From NCBI GenBank assembly GCA_019279435.1, contig JAAALK010000081.1, positions 57,837,318 to 57,901,317 on the forward strand: a stretch of 64,000 nt of DNA, given 5' to 3'. The notes beneath the pieces were generated by a model that did no database searches, was not told where the DNA came from, and saw nothing but the letters and a program-made list of their open reading frames with translations. Positions 22,601 to 34,469 of the stretch are shown here, piece by piece (within the stretch, counting starts at the first letter, position 1; each line of letters begins with the position of its first letter). Source of the DNA: Zizania palustris. Lineage: Eukaryota > Streptophyta > Magnoliopsida > Poales > Poaceae. The translations under genes and the position numbers were made by a program.

Positions 22601-23089
22601 TTTACATGTAAGGACTGTTGTGCGAGGAGGTAAAACGTACTCCTCGAGTTAGTTGATGTTGTTGATGTTCATGTTTACTTTTCCACATGATTAAAATGTG
22701 ACTACACTAAATGCAATAACTGAAACTGTACTTTTCCGCAATGTTAGCCATTACCCTTCTTTGTTATTATCCTGCATTATTACTTGCATTTGCGGTGGCT
22801 TGTTGAGTACTTTTTGTACTCATACCCGTTGGACCCCACAAAGGATTCTTACTATGAAGACGGTCTGGAGTAGCGACCCAGTCGAGAAGAAAGATCCTGA
22901 AGAAGATGTTCGTCATGCAGAGTTTTAATTATCTTTATTACTGTTTTTACCAAGACTTTGATGTAATAAATATGGTCTGCGTACCATGAATATTGCCGTA
23001 TGTACGTTGTCGCATGATGAACCTCTTGTATTATTGTTTTTCTTATGAAATTCAATAATGTCTCGATTTTGATAAATCGGGGCGCTACA
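19694..23089 (+). repeat. Tekay 1, 5' LTR
   Basis: This LTR is 3396 bp. Its GC-rich centre (about 20000-21200) gives long Pro/Arg-rich open frames that are not genes. It aligns throughout with 28713-32106. Confidence 0.95.
20427..20434 (+). promoter_or_regulatory. TATA-like box in Tekay 1 5' LTR
   Basis: TATTTATA lies within GC-rich sequence about 730 bases into the LTR. The same motif is at 29444-29451 in the 3' LTR. The Tekay 2 LTR has a TATATAAA motif in a comparable GC-rich part. Confidence 0.45.
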
Positions 23090-23092
23090 AGA

Positions 23093-23105
23093 TGGTATCA
23101 GAGCC
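23093..23105 (+). other. primer-binding site, Tekay 1
   Basis: TGGTATCAGAGCC lies three bases after the 5' LTR and is complementary to the 3' end of initiator tRNA-Met. Confidence 0.9.
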
Positions 23106-23227
23106 GACTCGACTGTAGGAAGCCAAACAGACCCGCCTAGCCATTAGCCAGAGGAAATTATTTCTCGAAAATCTACTTTATAAACTTTGTTCCTCTCCTC
23201 ACTTTTATTCAACTTGTTGTTTTGTAG

Positions 23228-24007
23228 ATGCCAGTATACAAAGTGCACAGCTACTGCCGCCATTACGAGGGCTTCGTCCGGGAGCTCCGTATGATGCTCA
23301 CCTTCCTCGGGTTCCTCTTCGAACCCGAATTCCAAGGAGTGTACCCCGACGAGTTCGCTGGGCCTTGCGACGTCTCCCTCACCGTCCACGGCTCCGGAGA
23401 ACACCTGCCGCCCTACACCACAGCACTTGGAGGCCCGACTTTCGACGTCGCGTGCCAACGAGTCGCCTTCCAGGCCCTCATGGAGCTGAGGATGATCTAC
23501 GATGATCGTCTTCAGAACTCGTCCTTCCGGCTTGTACCGAAGCGTACTCCCGGCGCCCACCGTAGCATCTACCTCGGAGTTCACTCCGTGCGTGATCCGG
23601 TCATGGCCTGGCAGTCGCGTCTTCTACAGGCTATGGATGACCTCCATACCGAAGCGGTGCTCGACGCCGATGAGCACCATGAGGCGGTTGAGTTCCTTCG
23701 TGAAGAAACAAAGAACTTGATCCAACAAAATGGCGAGCTGCAGCGCAAGATCATGCAGCTGCAGAAGGATATTGCGGAGATGGTTCCTCTTCTTCTGAGG
23801 AAGAAGAAGCCCATCCGTGAGCCCCTCCCTCGCCCCAAGAGGATCCCGCCATGACCCTCCCCCGCCAGACCCTCCACCAGCGCCCCTGCACCACGCCCCG
23901 GCCTCGTCTCCGACTCCATCATCGAGAATTTTCTCGAACCCACCATCCCTCTGGAGCCACGTACTCGTGGTTCCGAGAGCACGGAGACCGCCTCCGGTGG
24001 CGAGTAG
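23228..24007 (+). pseudogene. extra ORF upstream of gag in Tekay 1, about 259 codons
   Basis: The ATG at 23228 opens a frame that runs to TGA at 23852-23854 (208 aa) and then continues in the same frame to TAG at 24005-24007. The premature TGA lies where the homologous ORF of Tekay 2 (59622-60428) has a sense codon. Conserved motifs shared by the two are FVRELRM, GFLGF, a PDE, GGPTF, LRMIYD, FVP..TPG, QAMDDLH/KAMDELH and a basic PKRI near the end. The second half (about residues 150-190) is a coiled coil (LREETKNLIQQNGELQRKI). It shows no Gag, protease or polymerase motif and no zinc finger. The function is unknown. The position, between PBS and gag, recalls ORF1 of Ogre elements, but this is a chromovirus. 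Confidence 0.85.
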
Positions 24008-24197
24008 GCGTTAGGAGTCGCTATTAAAATAAAAGAAAACATAGTTTTGCATGTGGTGCTACCCACGACGAGTGTGTTGTGGGTAGAATAAGATCTTGGT
24101 TGTAATGAACATTTTACCACTCTATTTATATATGCATAAACTATTCTCGTGGATTGTGTTGTCATCTTTTTGCCTTATAACCATATGAATTCAGAAG

Positions 24198-25814
24198 ATG
24201 GCCGACCACCAGAACACTGGCTCCAACAACGGAGCAGGAGGAAGTCGTGATGCGCCCGAGGGTGTTGTACCCAACTGGGGTGCAATGGGCCCGCGTCAGT
24301 CTGGGTCGCCCTCCACCAACCACCCCACTTTGGCGGAGATGATGGCGAATCAGAACCAACTGATCACCGCCCTCCTCACACAGATGCAGCACCAACAAGC
24401 TCAGTTGGACCGTCTGTAGAACGGGGAGCCTGCCCCTCGCGCACCAGCACCCGCACCTGCTCCACAACTCTCAGAGTTCCTGCGCATGCGCCCGCCCATT
24501 TTCTCAAGCACCACCAACCCGATGGAGGCCGGAGATTGGCTTCGCACCATCGGAAAGAAGCTTGACCTCCTCCCCTGCACCGACCGGGAGCGAGTGGCCT
24601 TCGCCACTCATCAACTCCAGGGTCCCGCCGCTGAATGGTGGGACAACTATCGTGAGTCCCAGCCGGAGGGCCACGTGGTGACCTGGGCGGAGTTTACCAT
24701 CGCCTTCCGTGCCGCCCACGTCCCCGCCGGTGTCATCGCGGTGAAACAGCAGGAGTTCCGCGACCTGCAACAAGGCAACCGGACCGTCATGGAGTACCTC
24801 CATGAGTTAAATCGCCTCGCCCGCTACGCACCGGAGGAAGTGCGCACCGACGCCCTCCGCCAAGCCAAGTTCCTCCGGGGACTCAAGGATGAGCTGTCCA
24901 TCCAGCTCGTCGCCACCGACTACGCCGACTTCCAATGGCTAGTCAACAAAGCGCTCATCCAAGAGACTGAGCAAAATAGGCTGGACCTCAAGAAGAGGAA
25001 GATGATCGCCTTCAAGCACCAGCAGGTGAACTCTCAGAGGCCCCGCTTCGTCCCTCCACCACCAGCACCCGCCTACCATCCTCGGCCCGCCTTCAGGCCA
25101 CCTCACGCCACCGGTGGATCCAACGCCGGGCATCCTCGCCCCGCTCCACCAGCTCCGGCCGTTCAGCCGACACCAGTCGCCAAGGCCCCGATCTTGAAGG
25201 ATCGCCAAGGGAGGCCGGTCGTCTGCTTCAACTTCCGCAAGGAAGGGCACTATTCGCACCAGTGTCCTCACCCCAAGCAGACCCAAGGCGCGGCACCCAA
25301 CCAGGCGGTTCGTGCCCGTGTCAACCACATCAGCGCGGAGGAAGCTCAGGAGGCTCCTGAAGTCGTGCTCGGTACGTTTATTGTGAATTCCGTATCGGCC
25401 GTAATATTATTTGACTCTGGAGCAACACACTCCTTCGCCTCGGAAGATTTTGTGAAAACAAACGAACTGGACGTACTCCCTCTACCCACCCCCATGGTGA
25501 TTGCCACTCCCGGCAACAGGACCATAGCCCGCTTATACAGCCCTAAGGTTCAGATTAACATCCAAGGAGTATTATTTTGGGCTGAGCCAGTCCTCATAAA
25601 ATGCACCGGACTCGACCTTATACTAGGGATGGATTGGTTGATGAAGCACAAGGGAGTGATCGACTGTGCCAACAAGTCCGTCACGGTGACCAACCCTAAA
25701 GGCGCAACCGTCACCTTTCGAATGACCAGTCGCAAACCACTTGGAGCATACCTTCGCTCGATAGCTCTTGAAGAGGTACCCATAGTCAAGGAGTTCGCGG
25801 ACTGTCTTCCCTGA
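24198..25814 (+). pseudogene. gag: Tekay 1 gag and protease
   Basis: The frame starts MADHQNTGSN. It has the gag motif HPTLAEMMANQNQL, then a TAG at 24417-24419, then FSSTTNPMEAGDWLRTI and the retrotransposon gag core (WWDNYRES, LHELNRLARYAPEEV). The zinc knuckle at residues 343-356 reads CFNFRKEGHYSHQC: its second Cys is Phe (TTC at 25233-25235), whereas Tekay 2 keeps Cys. The protease active site is DSGATHSF near residue 405, followed by LDLILGMDWL. A one-base insertion near 25804 shifts the frame just before RT. Without these changes gag to pol would be one frame, as in Tekay 2. Confidence 0.92.
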
Positions 25815-26238
25815 ATACCTACCCGGAATGCCTCCCAAGCGGGACATCGAATTCAGAATCGAACTTGTCCCCGGGACCACTCCAATCTCCAAGCGTCCGT
25901 ACCGGATGGCCGCTAATGAACTAGCCGAAGTCAAGAGCAACATCGAAGACCTAGAGCAGAAAGGGTACATCCGACCGAGTACCTCACCCTGGGGTGCACC
26001 GGTTATATTTGCCATGAAGAAGGACAAGACCAAGAGGATGTGCGTGGACTATAGAGCCTTGAATGACGTAACCATCAAGAACAAATACCCATTACCTCGG
26101 ATCGACGACCTGTTCGATCAGCTGAAAGGATCCTCGGTGTTTTCCAAGATCGACCTCAGGTCAGGTTATCACCAATTGAGGATTAGAGAAGAAGACTATA
26201 CCCAAGACTGCCTTCACCTCCCGCTATGGACTCTATGA
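25815..26238 (+). pseudogene. pol: Tekay 1 reverse transcriptase, N-terminal part
   Basis: MPPKRDIEFRIELVPGT, KRPYRMAANELAE, GYIRPSTSPWGAPVIF and SKIDLRSGYHQLRI are classic Ty3/Gypsy RT blocks. A second single-base insertion near 26196 changes the frame shortly after REED. Confidence 0.92.
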
Positions 26239-27251
26239 GTACACCTTGATGTCGTTCGGACTCACGAATGCCCCGGCCTTTTTCATGAACATGATGAACA
26301 ATGTATTCATGGAGTTCTTGGACAAGTTCATCGTGGTATTCATCGACGATATCCTCATTTACTCCAAGACCATGGAAGAACACTGAAACTCACCTCCATC
26401 TGACCCTCGGAAAGCTAAGGGAGCAGCAACTGTATGCCAAGTACAGCAAATGTGAATTTTGGTCGTCAGAGGTGAAGTTCCTCGGCCATGTTATATCTAC
26501 CGGAGGAATAGAAGTGGACCCAACCACCGTTGAAGCAGTAACCAACTGGCTGCAGCCCACGACCGTGACCGAGATCCGGAGTTTTCTCGGATTGGCCGGA
26601 TACTACCGCCGGTTGATCGAGAATTTTTCCAAGATCGCCAAGCCTATGACCAGACTTTTGCAGAAGGAAGTGAAGTTTGAATGGACCCCCGACTGCGAAG
26701 AAAGCTTCCAGACCCTCAAGAAGAAGCTAGTGTCAGCCCCTATTCTGACTCTGCCAGACATCCGGAAAGACTTCCACGTCTACTATGATGCCTCTCGTCA
26801 AGGATTAGGATGCGTCTTAATGCAAGAAGGGAAAGTGATATCCTACGCCTCCCGGCAACTGAGACCGCATGAGCTGAACTACCCAACCCATGACCTGGAA
26901 CTAGCAGCCGTGGTTCATGCCTTGAAGATATGGAGACATTACCTTGTGGGGAACCGGTGTGAGGTCTTCACCGACCACAAGAGCCTCAAGTACATATTCA
27001 CCCAACCAGATCTGAACCTCAGGCAAAGGAGATGGTTGGAACTGATCAAGGATTACGACTTGGGCATCCATTATCATCCGGGCAAAGCGAATGTGGTGGC
27101 AGATGCCCTTAGTCGAAAAGGGTACTACAATGCCATCATGATTCAGGACCAAGCTCCTTTACTTTACAAGGAGATGGAAAGGCTAAACCTAGGGATCACC
27201 ACTCGAGCGTACCTCGCTGTCTTGGAGTCTCGGCCTGTCTTAATAGACTAG
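26239..27251 (+). pseudogene. pol: Tekay 1 RT active site and RNase H
   Basis: Three frames carry one protein. MSFGLTNAPAFF and the active site VVFIDDILIYSK are followed by a third single-base insertion near 26382. Then GKLREQQLYAKYSKCEFW, FLGLAGYYRRLI, the RNase H motifs DASRQGLGCVL and TDHKSLKYIF, and VVADALSRK. The frame stops at TAG (27249-27251), where Tekay 2 has a Gln codon (FEQIRE). Confidence 0.92.
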
Positions 27252-28668
27252 ATCCGAGAAAAGCAGAAGGAAGACCCGGACATCCTGGAGATCCGAGCAG
27301 AACATGAGGAAGGGTAAAGCCCCCGGATTTTCCGAGGACGAGCATGGTACCATCTGGTTCGGAAACTGGATATGTGTACCCGACCAGCCTGAATTGAAGA
27401 CCCTCATCCTTCAGGAAGCCCACGATACTTTATACTCCATCCATCCCGGGAGTACAAAAATGTATCAAGATCTGAAGGAGAAATACTGGTGGGTCAGCAT
27501 GAAGAGAGAAATAGCTGAGTATGTGGCCAAGTGCGACACATGCCGGCGAGTCAAGGCAGAGCATCAGAGACCTGCCGGACTTCTTCAACCTGTCAAGGTC
27601 CTTGAATGGAAGTGGGAAGAGATAGGAATGGACTTCATCACGGGACTTCCCAGGACCCAAGCTGGTCACGATTCTATCTGGGTGATCGTCGACCGACTCA
27701 CCAAGGTAGCTCACTTTGTTCCGGTCAAGACAACTTACACCGTCGCCAAGTTGGCTGAGTTGTATATGACCCGGATCGTGTGCCTTCACGGAGTTCCTAA
27801 GAAGATTGTATCTGACCGCGGGAGTCAGTTTACCTCCAAATTTTGGAAGAACCTTCAAGATGAACTCGGCACCCCGCTGAACTTTAGCACCGCCTATCAT
27901 CCACAGACCGACGGTCAAACCAAAAGGGTCAACCAGATATTGGAGGATATGCTTAGAGCTTGTGCTCTAGACTTTGGCGGAATGTGGGACAAGAACTTAC
28001 CATATGCAGAGTTCTCCTACAACAACAGCTATCAAGCCAGCCTGCAAATGTCCCCGTTCGAAGCACTCTACGGACGTAAGTGCAGAACACCGTTGCTCTG
28101 GGATCAAACCGGAGAGTCGCAACTGTTTGGGACCGATCTATTAAGAGAAGCTGAAGAGAAGGTCAAGATCATAAGAGACCGATTGAAGGCAGCCCAATCC
28201 CGGCAGAAGAGCTATGCCGACAACCATCGAAGAGATCTAGCCTTTGAGGAGGGCGATTATGTCTATCTTCGAGTCACTCCCCTCCGTGGTACTCAAAGGT
28301 TCAACATGAAAGGCAAGCTAGCACCCCGCTACGTCGGACCTTTTCAGATCCTCCGACGACAAGGAGAAGTGGCATATCAACTTGAACTGCCTCCATCCTT
28401 GGCAGCAGTTCATGATGTGTTCCACGTCTCTCAGCTGAAGAAGTGCCTCCGTGTACCCACCGAGCAAGCCGACCTTCAACAGCTCAACGTCCAGAAAGAC
28501 TTGACCTACATAGAGAAACCCATCAAGATCTTGGAAACCAAGGAGAGAGTAACCAGAAGCCGCGTCGTTCACTTCTGCAAGGTTCAATGGAACAACCATC
28601 CCGCCGAAGAAGCCACTTGGGAAAAGGAAGACGAACTAAAAGCCCAATACCCCGAGTTATTCGAGTAA
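27252..28668 (+). pseudogene. pol: Tekay 1 integrase and chromodomain
   Basis: After the TAG and a fourth frameshift near 27296, the frame from 27304 is open for 454 codons to TAA at 28666. It contains the HHCC zinc region (AHDTLYSIHPG...CDTCRR) and the integrase core with Asp in GMDFITGLP and in VSDRGSQF. The third catalytic residue, normally Glu in GQTERVN, is Lys here (GQTKRVN, codon 27922-27924). Tekay 2 retains Glu. The GPY-like segment (LAPRYVGPFQIL) and a C-terminal chromodomain (VQWNNHPAEEATWEKED) follow. The chromodomain may direct insertion to heterochromatin. Confidence 0.93.
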
Positions 28669-28691
28669 CGTTCCAATTTCGAGGACGAGAT

Positions 28692-28712
28692 TCTTTGTAA
28701 GGGGGATAGGTT
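28692..28712 (+). other. polypurine tract, Tekay 1
   Basis: GTAAGGGGGATAGG lies directly before the 3' LTR start at 28713. The mirror tract is found in Tekay 2 at 54914. Confidence 0.88.
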
Positions 28713-31700
28713 TGTAACACCCCAAATTTCCAAAACAATAAAAATATTATTTAATTTAATTTCCTGAATTTTATATTTCTGAAAATACCTTTAATACCCT
28801 TTTTATACCCTTTTGAACTACATCATAGAGTTAATTACCAAACCAGGGGCTGAAAACATTTTCTATAAACTCCCAAGGCCAAAATATATTTTTGAGAAAT
28901 TTTACAAAATTTTATCCACTATGGAAATGCCCCAAAATATTTAATCCATTTTCTGCAATTATTTTAAATCTGAAAACCTTAGGAACAGTAATGGGCTCCC
29001 CTCCTCCCTTCTCTCTCTCCCGGCCGGCCCAGCCCGTTACCCCGCACGCCTTAGGCTGACAGCCTGGCCCCACCTGTCGGCGCCGAACCCTTTCCCTCGC
29101 GCGTGCACCCGACACTGTGGCCCCACCCGTCAGCCCTCCCGTTCGCTCGCTAGCGCCCGCTGGCCAGTGGCCCCCGCTCGTCAGGTCCGTCGTCAACCTC
29201 GCGCCAAACCCCCCCAAATCCCGCCGGCCGAGAATCCCGCCTCGGATCCGCTTGCCGGCTCCCCCTCCCATTAAGCCGACGCCGGCATTAACTTCCCCGA
29301 GGCCCGCCGGCCATTTAAGGACATTAAGGCACACGTTTAAGCCCCTGGATCGCCTTCACGCGCATGGCCGCGCCTTCGCCGGTGAGTAAAGCCCTCCTCG
29401 GCTTTCCTTGCATGCGGTGCCCATTAACCCTCGCCGACGCCACTATTTATACCCCTGGCCTCCGCCGCGTTCGACCCCCACGCCCAATCGCCGCGAGAAC
29501 GAACAGAGCGCCCTCCATTCGCCTTTTAGCGCTTTCCCCCTGCTTCGCCTCTGGCCGCCCCTCACCGTCGCCTCGAACCGTCCCGGCCCGCGCCTCCGCC
29601 ACCGTCGTGACCGCAAGGACGTCCTCTACCTCGGCCACGCCTCCGCTGGTCAAGGAGATCGCCGGATCACCATCGCCGTCAAGCACCCGAGGAACCTTCC
29701 GCGTCTACCCTCGCCGTCGGCCACGCCCCGTCGACCCCTCGCCTCGCCTAAGGTACCGTCGTGACCGCCGTAGTGTCCTCTTTCCATTTCTAGGCTTAGA
29801 TAGGACCCTAGTCGCTCGCAGTGGCCCCTGGTCTGCTCGCCGTCGCTGGAGAAGACGATCGGCACGGGTCGAGTACCCGTGCCGTGTCGGATCTGATCCC
29901 GACCGTGCGATCGCGATCGGATGGCGCGTGTGAGCCCACGTACGCGATCTAATCTGCATCGTCGGATCTCGTCAAAGTGTTACGTTTTAATCTCGCGCGT
30001 CCATTTCCATTTAAAACCCGCGATCAATCTCGTGCGTCCACGTAGTACCCTTTCGCACGTTTTAATCCTGGCCGTTCGTTTTCACTTAAGCGCCCCGCCT
30101 CGCCTGCGCACGTTGGATCTAGATCCAACAGTCCAGATCGATCTGGCGCACGCGCACAGTGCGCGGGTTCACCGTGGGCCTGACTCACCGTGGACCCGAG
30201 AGGATTTAAATTTGAAAATAAATTCCAGAAAAGGTTTAAAACTTGTAAAATTCATATCTGGCGCATTTGAACTCTAAAAACTGTCATTCCAATTTCAGAA
30301 AATTCATAATATTATTCTCTACATGATTATGCAATAAAAACAGTAGGTTTACTTTGGACATTTCATGTTTATTCAAAGGAATATTCAAATGCCTTTAGGG
30401 TTAAAATACAAATTCAAATATTTAAACTTCAGAAAAATTTATATTTATTTCCTTTCTGTCCATGTGCTGAAAACCATTAAACTAACATGAACTTTTCATT
30501 TAAAAGTTTATTAGGAAACTTAATATGACAATAATCACATTTAATCACCCTTTCTAAAAAGGACAACTTTTTATTTTAATTCCTTAAAAATTTATTATGA
30601 AATAAATCTCAGAACCTTAACAATTGAATTTATCTTATTCCTAATCAAACTAACTTTAACTTATGTGCTTATCATGTAATGTTATATTGTTTGATTGAAT
30701 GTTGTGTTCTTTTTTATTTTACTTTATTATATTGAAAAGACTACGACGTCGCCGAGGAGCCGGAATACTTCCCGGAAGTCCCTCCCTCGCCTTTCGCTGA
30801 TCAAGGCAAGTCACCAAACAAATCTTTTGAGCATATTGAACCCATGTTTGATTAAACTATCGCTAAAACACATAGGTTATATATGCATTAGTCAAATGAA
30901 CCCTTACAATATATTTATTTAGGATCCTCCGACCTTGATGTGCAACCCAAGCCATGCTCTCTAGCCTAAACTCCTTGTCACCGTATGATAAATGTTATTA
31001 GCTAGTGTCCAATGTATCGACACGATCGCTATAGGATAAAAATGAGTCGTAGTACATGGTTCTATTATATGATTCCCCATTGTTTCTTATCTATGGAATT
31101 CTATCGGTGTTGGAGTTGTGGTTGTGAGTGAATGCATGGTGGGTTCCGGGTGCAAGCTAGGGCATTGGTCGGTAGCACCCGGGGCACTATAAGGACCGGT
31201 CTGAGGGATCCGTTGCAATACACTTACGTCCTAACCACAAGTCTAGTGGGTAAGTCCTAACTAAGGTATGGATTGTTCCAAACCGAGGCCACCATTTGGA
31301 GATGGGTCAAGTAGCACCTGCGGGTGACTTGTACCAATGTGGCGCAAAAGGGGGTGCGACGTTAGCTGGGATGCGGCCCGGCGTGCCGGCGAAACCTAGA
31401 GCGGGTGGTTATCACTTGGAACATTTCATGCTGAGGTTTTGGCATGAGTTCCCGTGGTATGGGTCATCTCGTTTGGGATGAGTGCGTGCCTTGTGGGTAC
31501 AGTAGTACATCTCTCATCAGAGTCATAAATCTTTTCGAAAAGCCGAGCCCACGGTCAAGGGCGGGTTGCGTGACATCCCCCAGTTAGATTACTTTGAATA
31601 TGTATGTGCATGATGGATTGACATGTAAGGACTGTTGTGCGAGGAGGTAAAACGTACTCCTCGAGTTAGTTGATGTTGTTGATGTTCATGTTTACTTTTC

Positions 31701-32106
31701 CGCATGATTAAAATGTGACTACACTAAATGCAATAACTGAAACTGTACTTTTCCGCAATGTTAGCCATTACCCTTCTTTGTTATTATCCTGCATTATTAC
31801 TTACATTTGCGGTGGCTTGTTGAGTACTTTTTGTACTCATACCCGTTGGACCCCACAGAGGATGCTTACTATGAAGACGGTCTAGAGTAGCGACCCAGTC
31901 GAGAAGAAAGATACTGAAGAATATGTTCGTCATGCAGAGTTTTAATTATGTTTATTACTGTTTTTACCAAGACTTTGATGTAATAAATATGGTCTGCGTA
32001 CCATGAATATTGCCGTATGTACGTTGTCGCATGATGAACATCTTGTATTATTGTTTTTCTTATGAAATTTAATAATGTCTCGATTTTGATAAATCGGGGC
32101 GCTACA
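28713..32106 (+). repeat. Tekay 1, 3' LTR
   Basis: This LTR is 3394 bp and near-identical to 19694-23089, with scattered substitutions such as those around 28858 and 29060. Confidence 0.95.
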
Positions 32107-33077
32107 AGGAGCTAAGTGCTCGATGTAGAAAATCTTGGATGCATCTCAAGCATCATGCGCAAACACAGAGACACCTAGAACCTTCCGTCGTTCTGCATCT
32201 TCACGAGCTGCTGCGCTGGATGCAGGAATTAATCCTTTGGACCTTGAGCACCATGCGTGTGCACAACAAGCTACTACATAGAAAAGCACGTAGAGGCCAG
32301 CTCCCCACACGCACGCTTCGGTGGCGTCCAAGCCAACAGCGGCATCCTAGCCGGCGACGACGAAGACAAATAGGAGGCAAAAGGTTTCTGAACTCCGATA
32401 TATTTTTTCTATTATGTGAGTTAAGGAAACCATAGTGGATTGGGGGCCCTATTTATAGGAAGCCCAATAAATCAGGAAAATCCCAATATACCCTTAGGGT
32501 TTTTTACAGACACCGAAATAAACTAGAAAAGACCAAAATGTCCTTAGGATTTCTACAGACTCGACTAACACAGACTGTGGGCCTAAAAGGCAAAATAGTA
32601 AAATCCTAAGTAAAGGTAACTTGTCCTGACGCGGAGCTTTCGTAGCAGCTACGGCTTCGCTTCAAGACCATCGGATCTTTGATGGGTGGTCTGGATAGTT
32701 GCGTCAGTTTTATGCCGAAATCGACAAAGCGTCTGCTATGTTCGCACCAAGTACCCGGATAAGGCCGGCCCGATTCTGTGGCTCCCTCAGCCCGTCAATC
32801 ACTCGCCTCCCGTTTACCTGGGTCAAACCCGGTCAACAGACCAACGGATCCCCTGTCATTCCTGGCCCATGTACCTAGATTGGGTCGGCCCGACTCCGCG
32901 GCCCCTCTGCCCGGCAGTCGCTCACCGCCCGTGTACCTGAGTCACACATGGCCCAAGAAATGACAGGTCTCAACTCCTCTTCATCTCCTCTCTCTCTCTC
33001 TTCATTGTTGACTTCCGTTTACAATCACTCATCACTTCTGGAGCCATGAGGCCCACGATCTTCAACATGGCTCCTCA

Positions 33078-34469
33078 ATCTCCCCCTTGATGAGTGCATT
33101 GTCAACACTTTCTTCTTCATCACTTTGTAACCTGCAAAACATGTGGAAACATGAAAAACAAAAACACAAGAGAACAAAAAGAAGTAAATAAAATAAAAGG
33201 CTTAACCCTAATGACCAAAAGCCAAACAAAAGCTAGAAAACGGTCATTATGGTTATACAAAAATAAAAACTTAAACGAGTATAATCTTTGAATTATCAAC
33301 AAGGATATCCAAAGAGTAATGGCAAAAGAGACTAAAACTCCCCCTGAAACAAATCCCAAAGAAAGCCAAAACCCCCTCTAAACTCTTCTAAAAGATCAAG
33401 TAACCCAAAATTTCTCCCCCTTGTTGACAATCAGACTCATCAAGTGAGACTAAATGCACTAAAAAAACACAAACTCAAACTCCCCCTGAAATGCAGCTCC
33501 CCCTCAAAATATGCAATGAATGCAACTAGGGAGCAAGTGGAGTGTAAAAAGCATGCTTCTTAGATATGATTGATTGCAATTACAACATCTAGCAAGTAAA
33601 ACACACAAATACTGTCTAAGACACATGGCATGATCGGTGCAATAGATGATATCCAAAGAAAGTCATTAGCACGTATTTTCAGATTTTTGTAAACAAAAGC
33701 ATCACCACATTTTCTAGTCGACAAGCAAGGTAAAACATGAGATGCAAAGGCTAGCTGATATCTACCAAGATAAGCATTGTCCAAAACAGAGAGCTTCATC
33801 AAACTTGTTATCTTTTTAATTTTCAGCCTTTTTCTTTTCCTTTTTCATTTTTGCCGGGGGTTATTTGCATGTCAACCTTATGCTAACCGACCAAGTCAAG
33901 CCTAGGCCAGAACAGGACCATCGAAATCTTAAGACATTGGTCTTGGCATACATTTTATTGTCCTAGTTCATACCAAAGTGCTATGGTAAGCAGTCCAGAA
34001 CAATGCAATGCAACACAACAAACCCACCTGGATCTTTTCAATTAAGCATAAAAGGTAAGGATTTTTCATTTTTTTTATTTTTATCATTTTATAGCATATT
34101 TTCCATGTTAAAGCATATAGATGTATAAGTTGCATATCTGCATCTAAGTAAGGAACTAGCTACCAGGCATGTAAGAGATAGCAAAAGCATTCAGCCTACA
34201 CATGCTAGTTACCAGAAGCAATGGGGATCATTTTTCAATTTTAAAGCATAAAAACCATGCATATGACATATATCAGATATATCATGTGAACTGAAGCAAA
34301 GCACGATCATCGACATGTATTTAAAAGCATATACTAGCTAGAATAGTTAAAGCAATTCAATCATATAATAGAAGCAAGATCAAAGTGTGATATATCAATA
34401 TGCATGATATGAACTCACACGAAAAGACTCAATAAAAGAGTAAAGAAGAAAGAAAAGACTCAAAATATC
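33078..34469 (-). other. Sirevirus 2 PPT and 3' non-coding region
   Basis: The main PPT (minus CATCAAGGGGGAGAT) is at 33078-33094, next to the LTR. More CTCCCCC tracts occur near 33338, 33413, 33480 and 33497, again the multiple-PPT layout of Sireviruses. Positions 33853-34040 hold the block shared with Sirevirus 1. No gene is seen. Confidence 0.78.
33853..34040 (-). other. conserved Sirevirus non-coding block, second copy
   Basis: It aligns with 9108-9295. Shared cores include GGGGTTATTTG, AAGCCTAGGC, TTGGCATACA, ATGGTAAGCAGTC and CACCTGGATCTTTTCA, in the same order and at similar spacing. Confidence 0.7.

Larger units (their letters stand above)
19694..32106 (+). mobile_element. Ty3/Gypsy chromovirus, Tekay type (Tekay 1)
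   Basis: The ends are TGTAACACCCC and GCGCTACA, with an exact TSD, AGGAG (19689-19693 and 32107-32111). LTRs are about 3.4 kb each. Internal order: PBS, an extra ORF (23228-24007), gag, protease, RT, RNase H, integrase, chromodomain, PPT, 3' LTR. The long LTRs, TGTAACACC start and C-terminal chromodomain fit the Tekay (Del) lineage. The LTRs are close to identical, yet the coding part has three in-frame stops and four single-base frameshifts. Confidence 0.95.
19086..33077 (-). repeat. Sirevirus 2, 3' LTR, split by the Tekay insertion
   Basis: The two parts are 19086-19693 and 32112-33077, about 1574 bp together. They align with 37338-39930, for example at the GGAGGAAATCCTAGGCGAGG junction. 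A TATA motif (CCTATAAATA on minus) is at about 32450-32460. Confidence 0.88.

Noticed and set aside
23093..23105. TGGTATCAGAGCC motifs as possible tRNA genes
   Set aside because: Only the tRNA 3'-end complement is present; each lies beside an LTR and is a primer-binding site.
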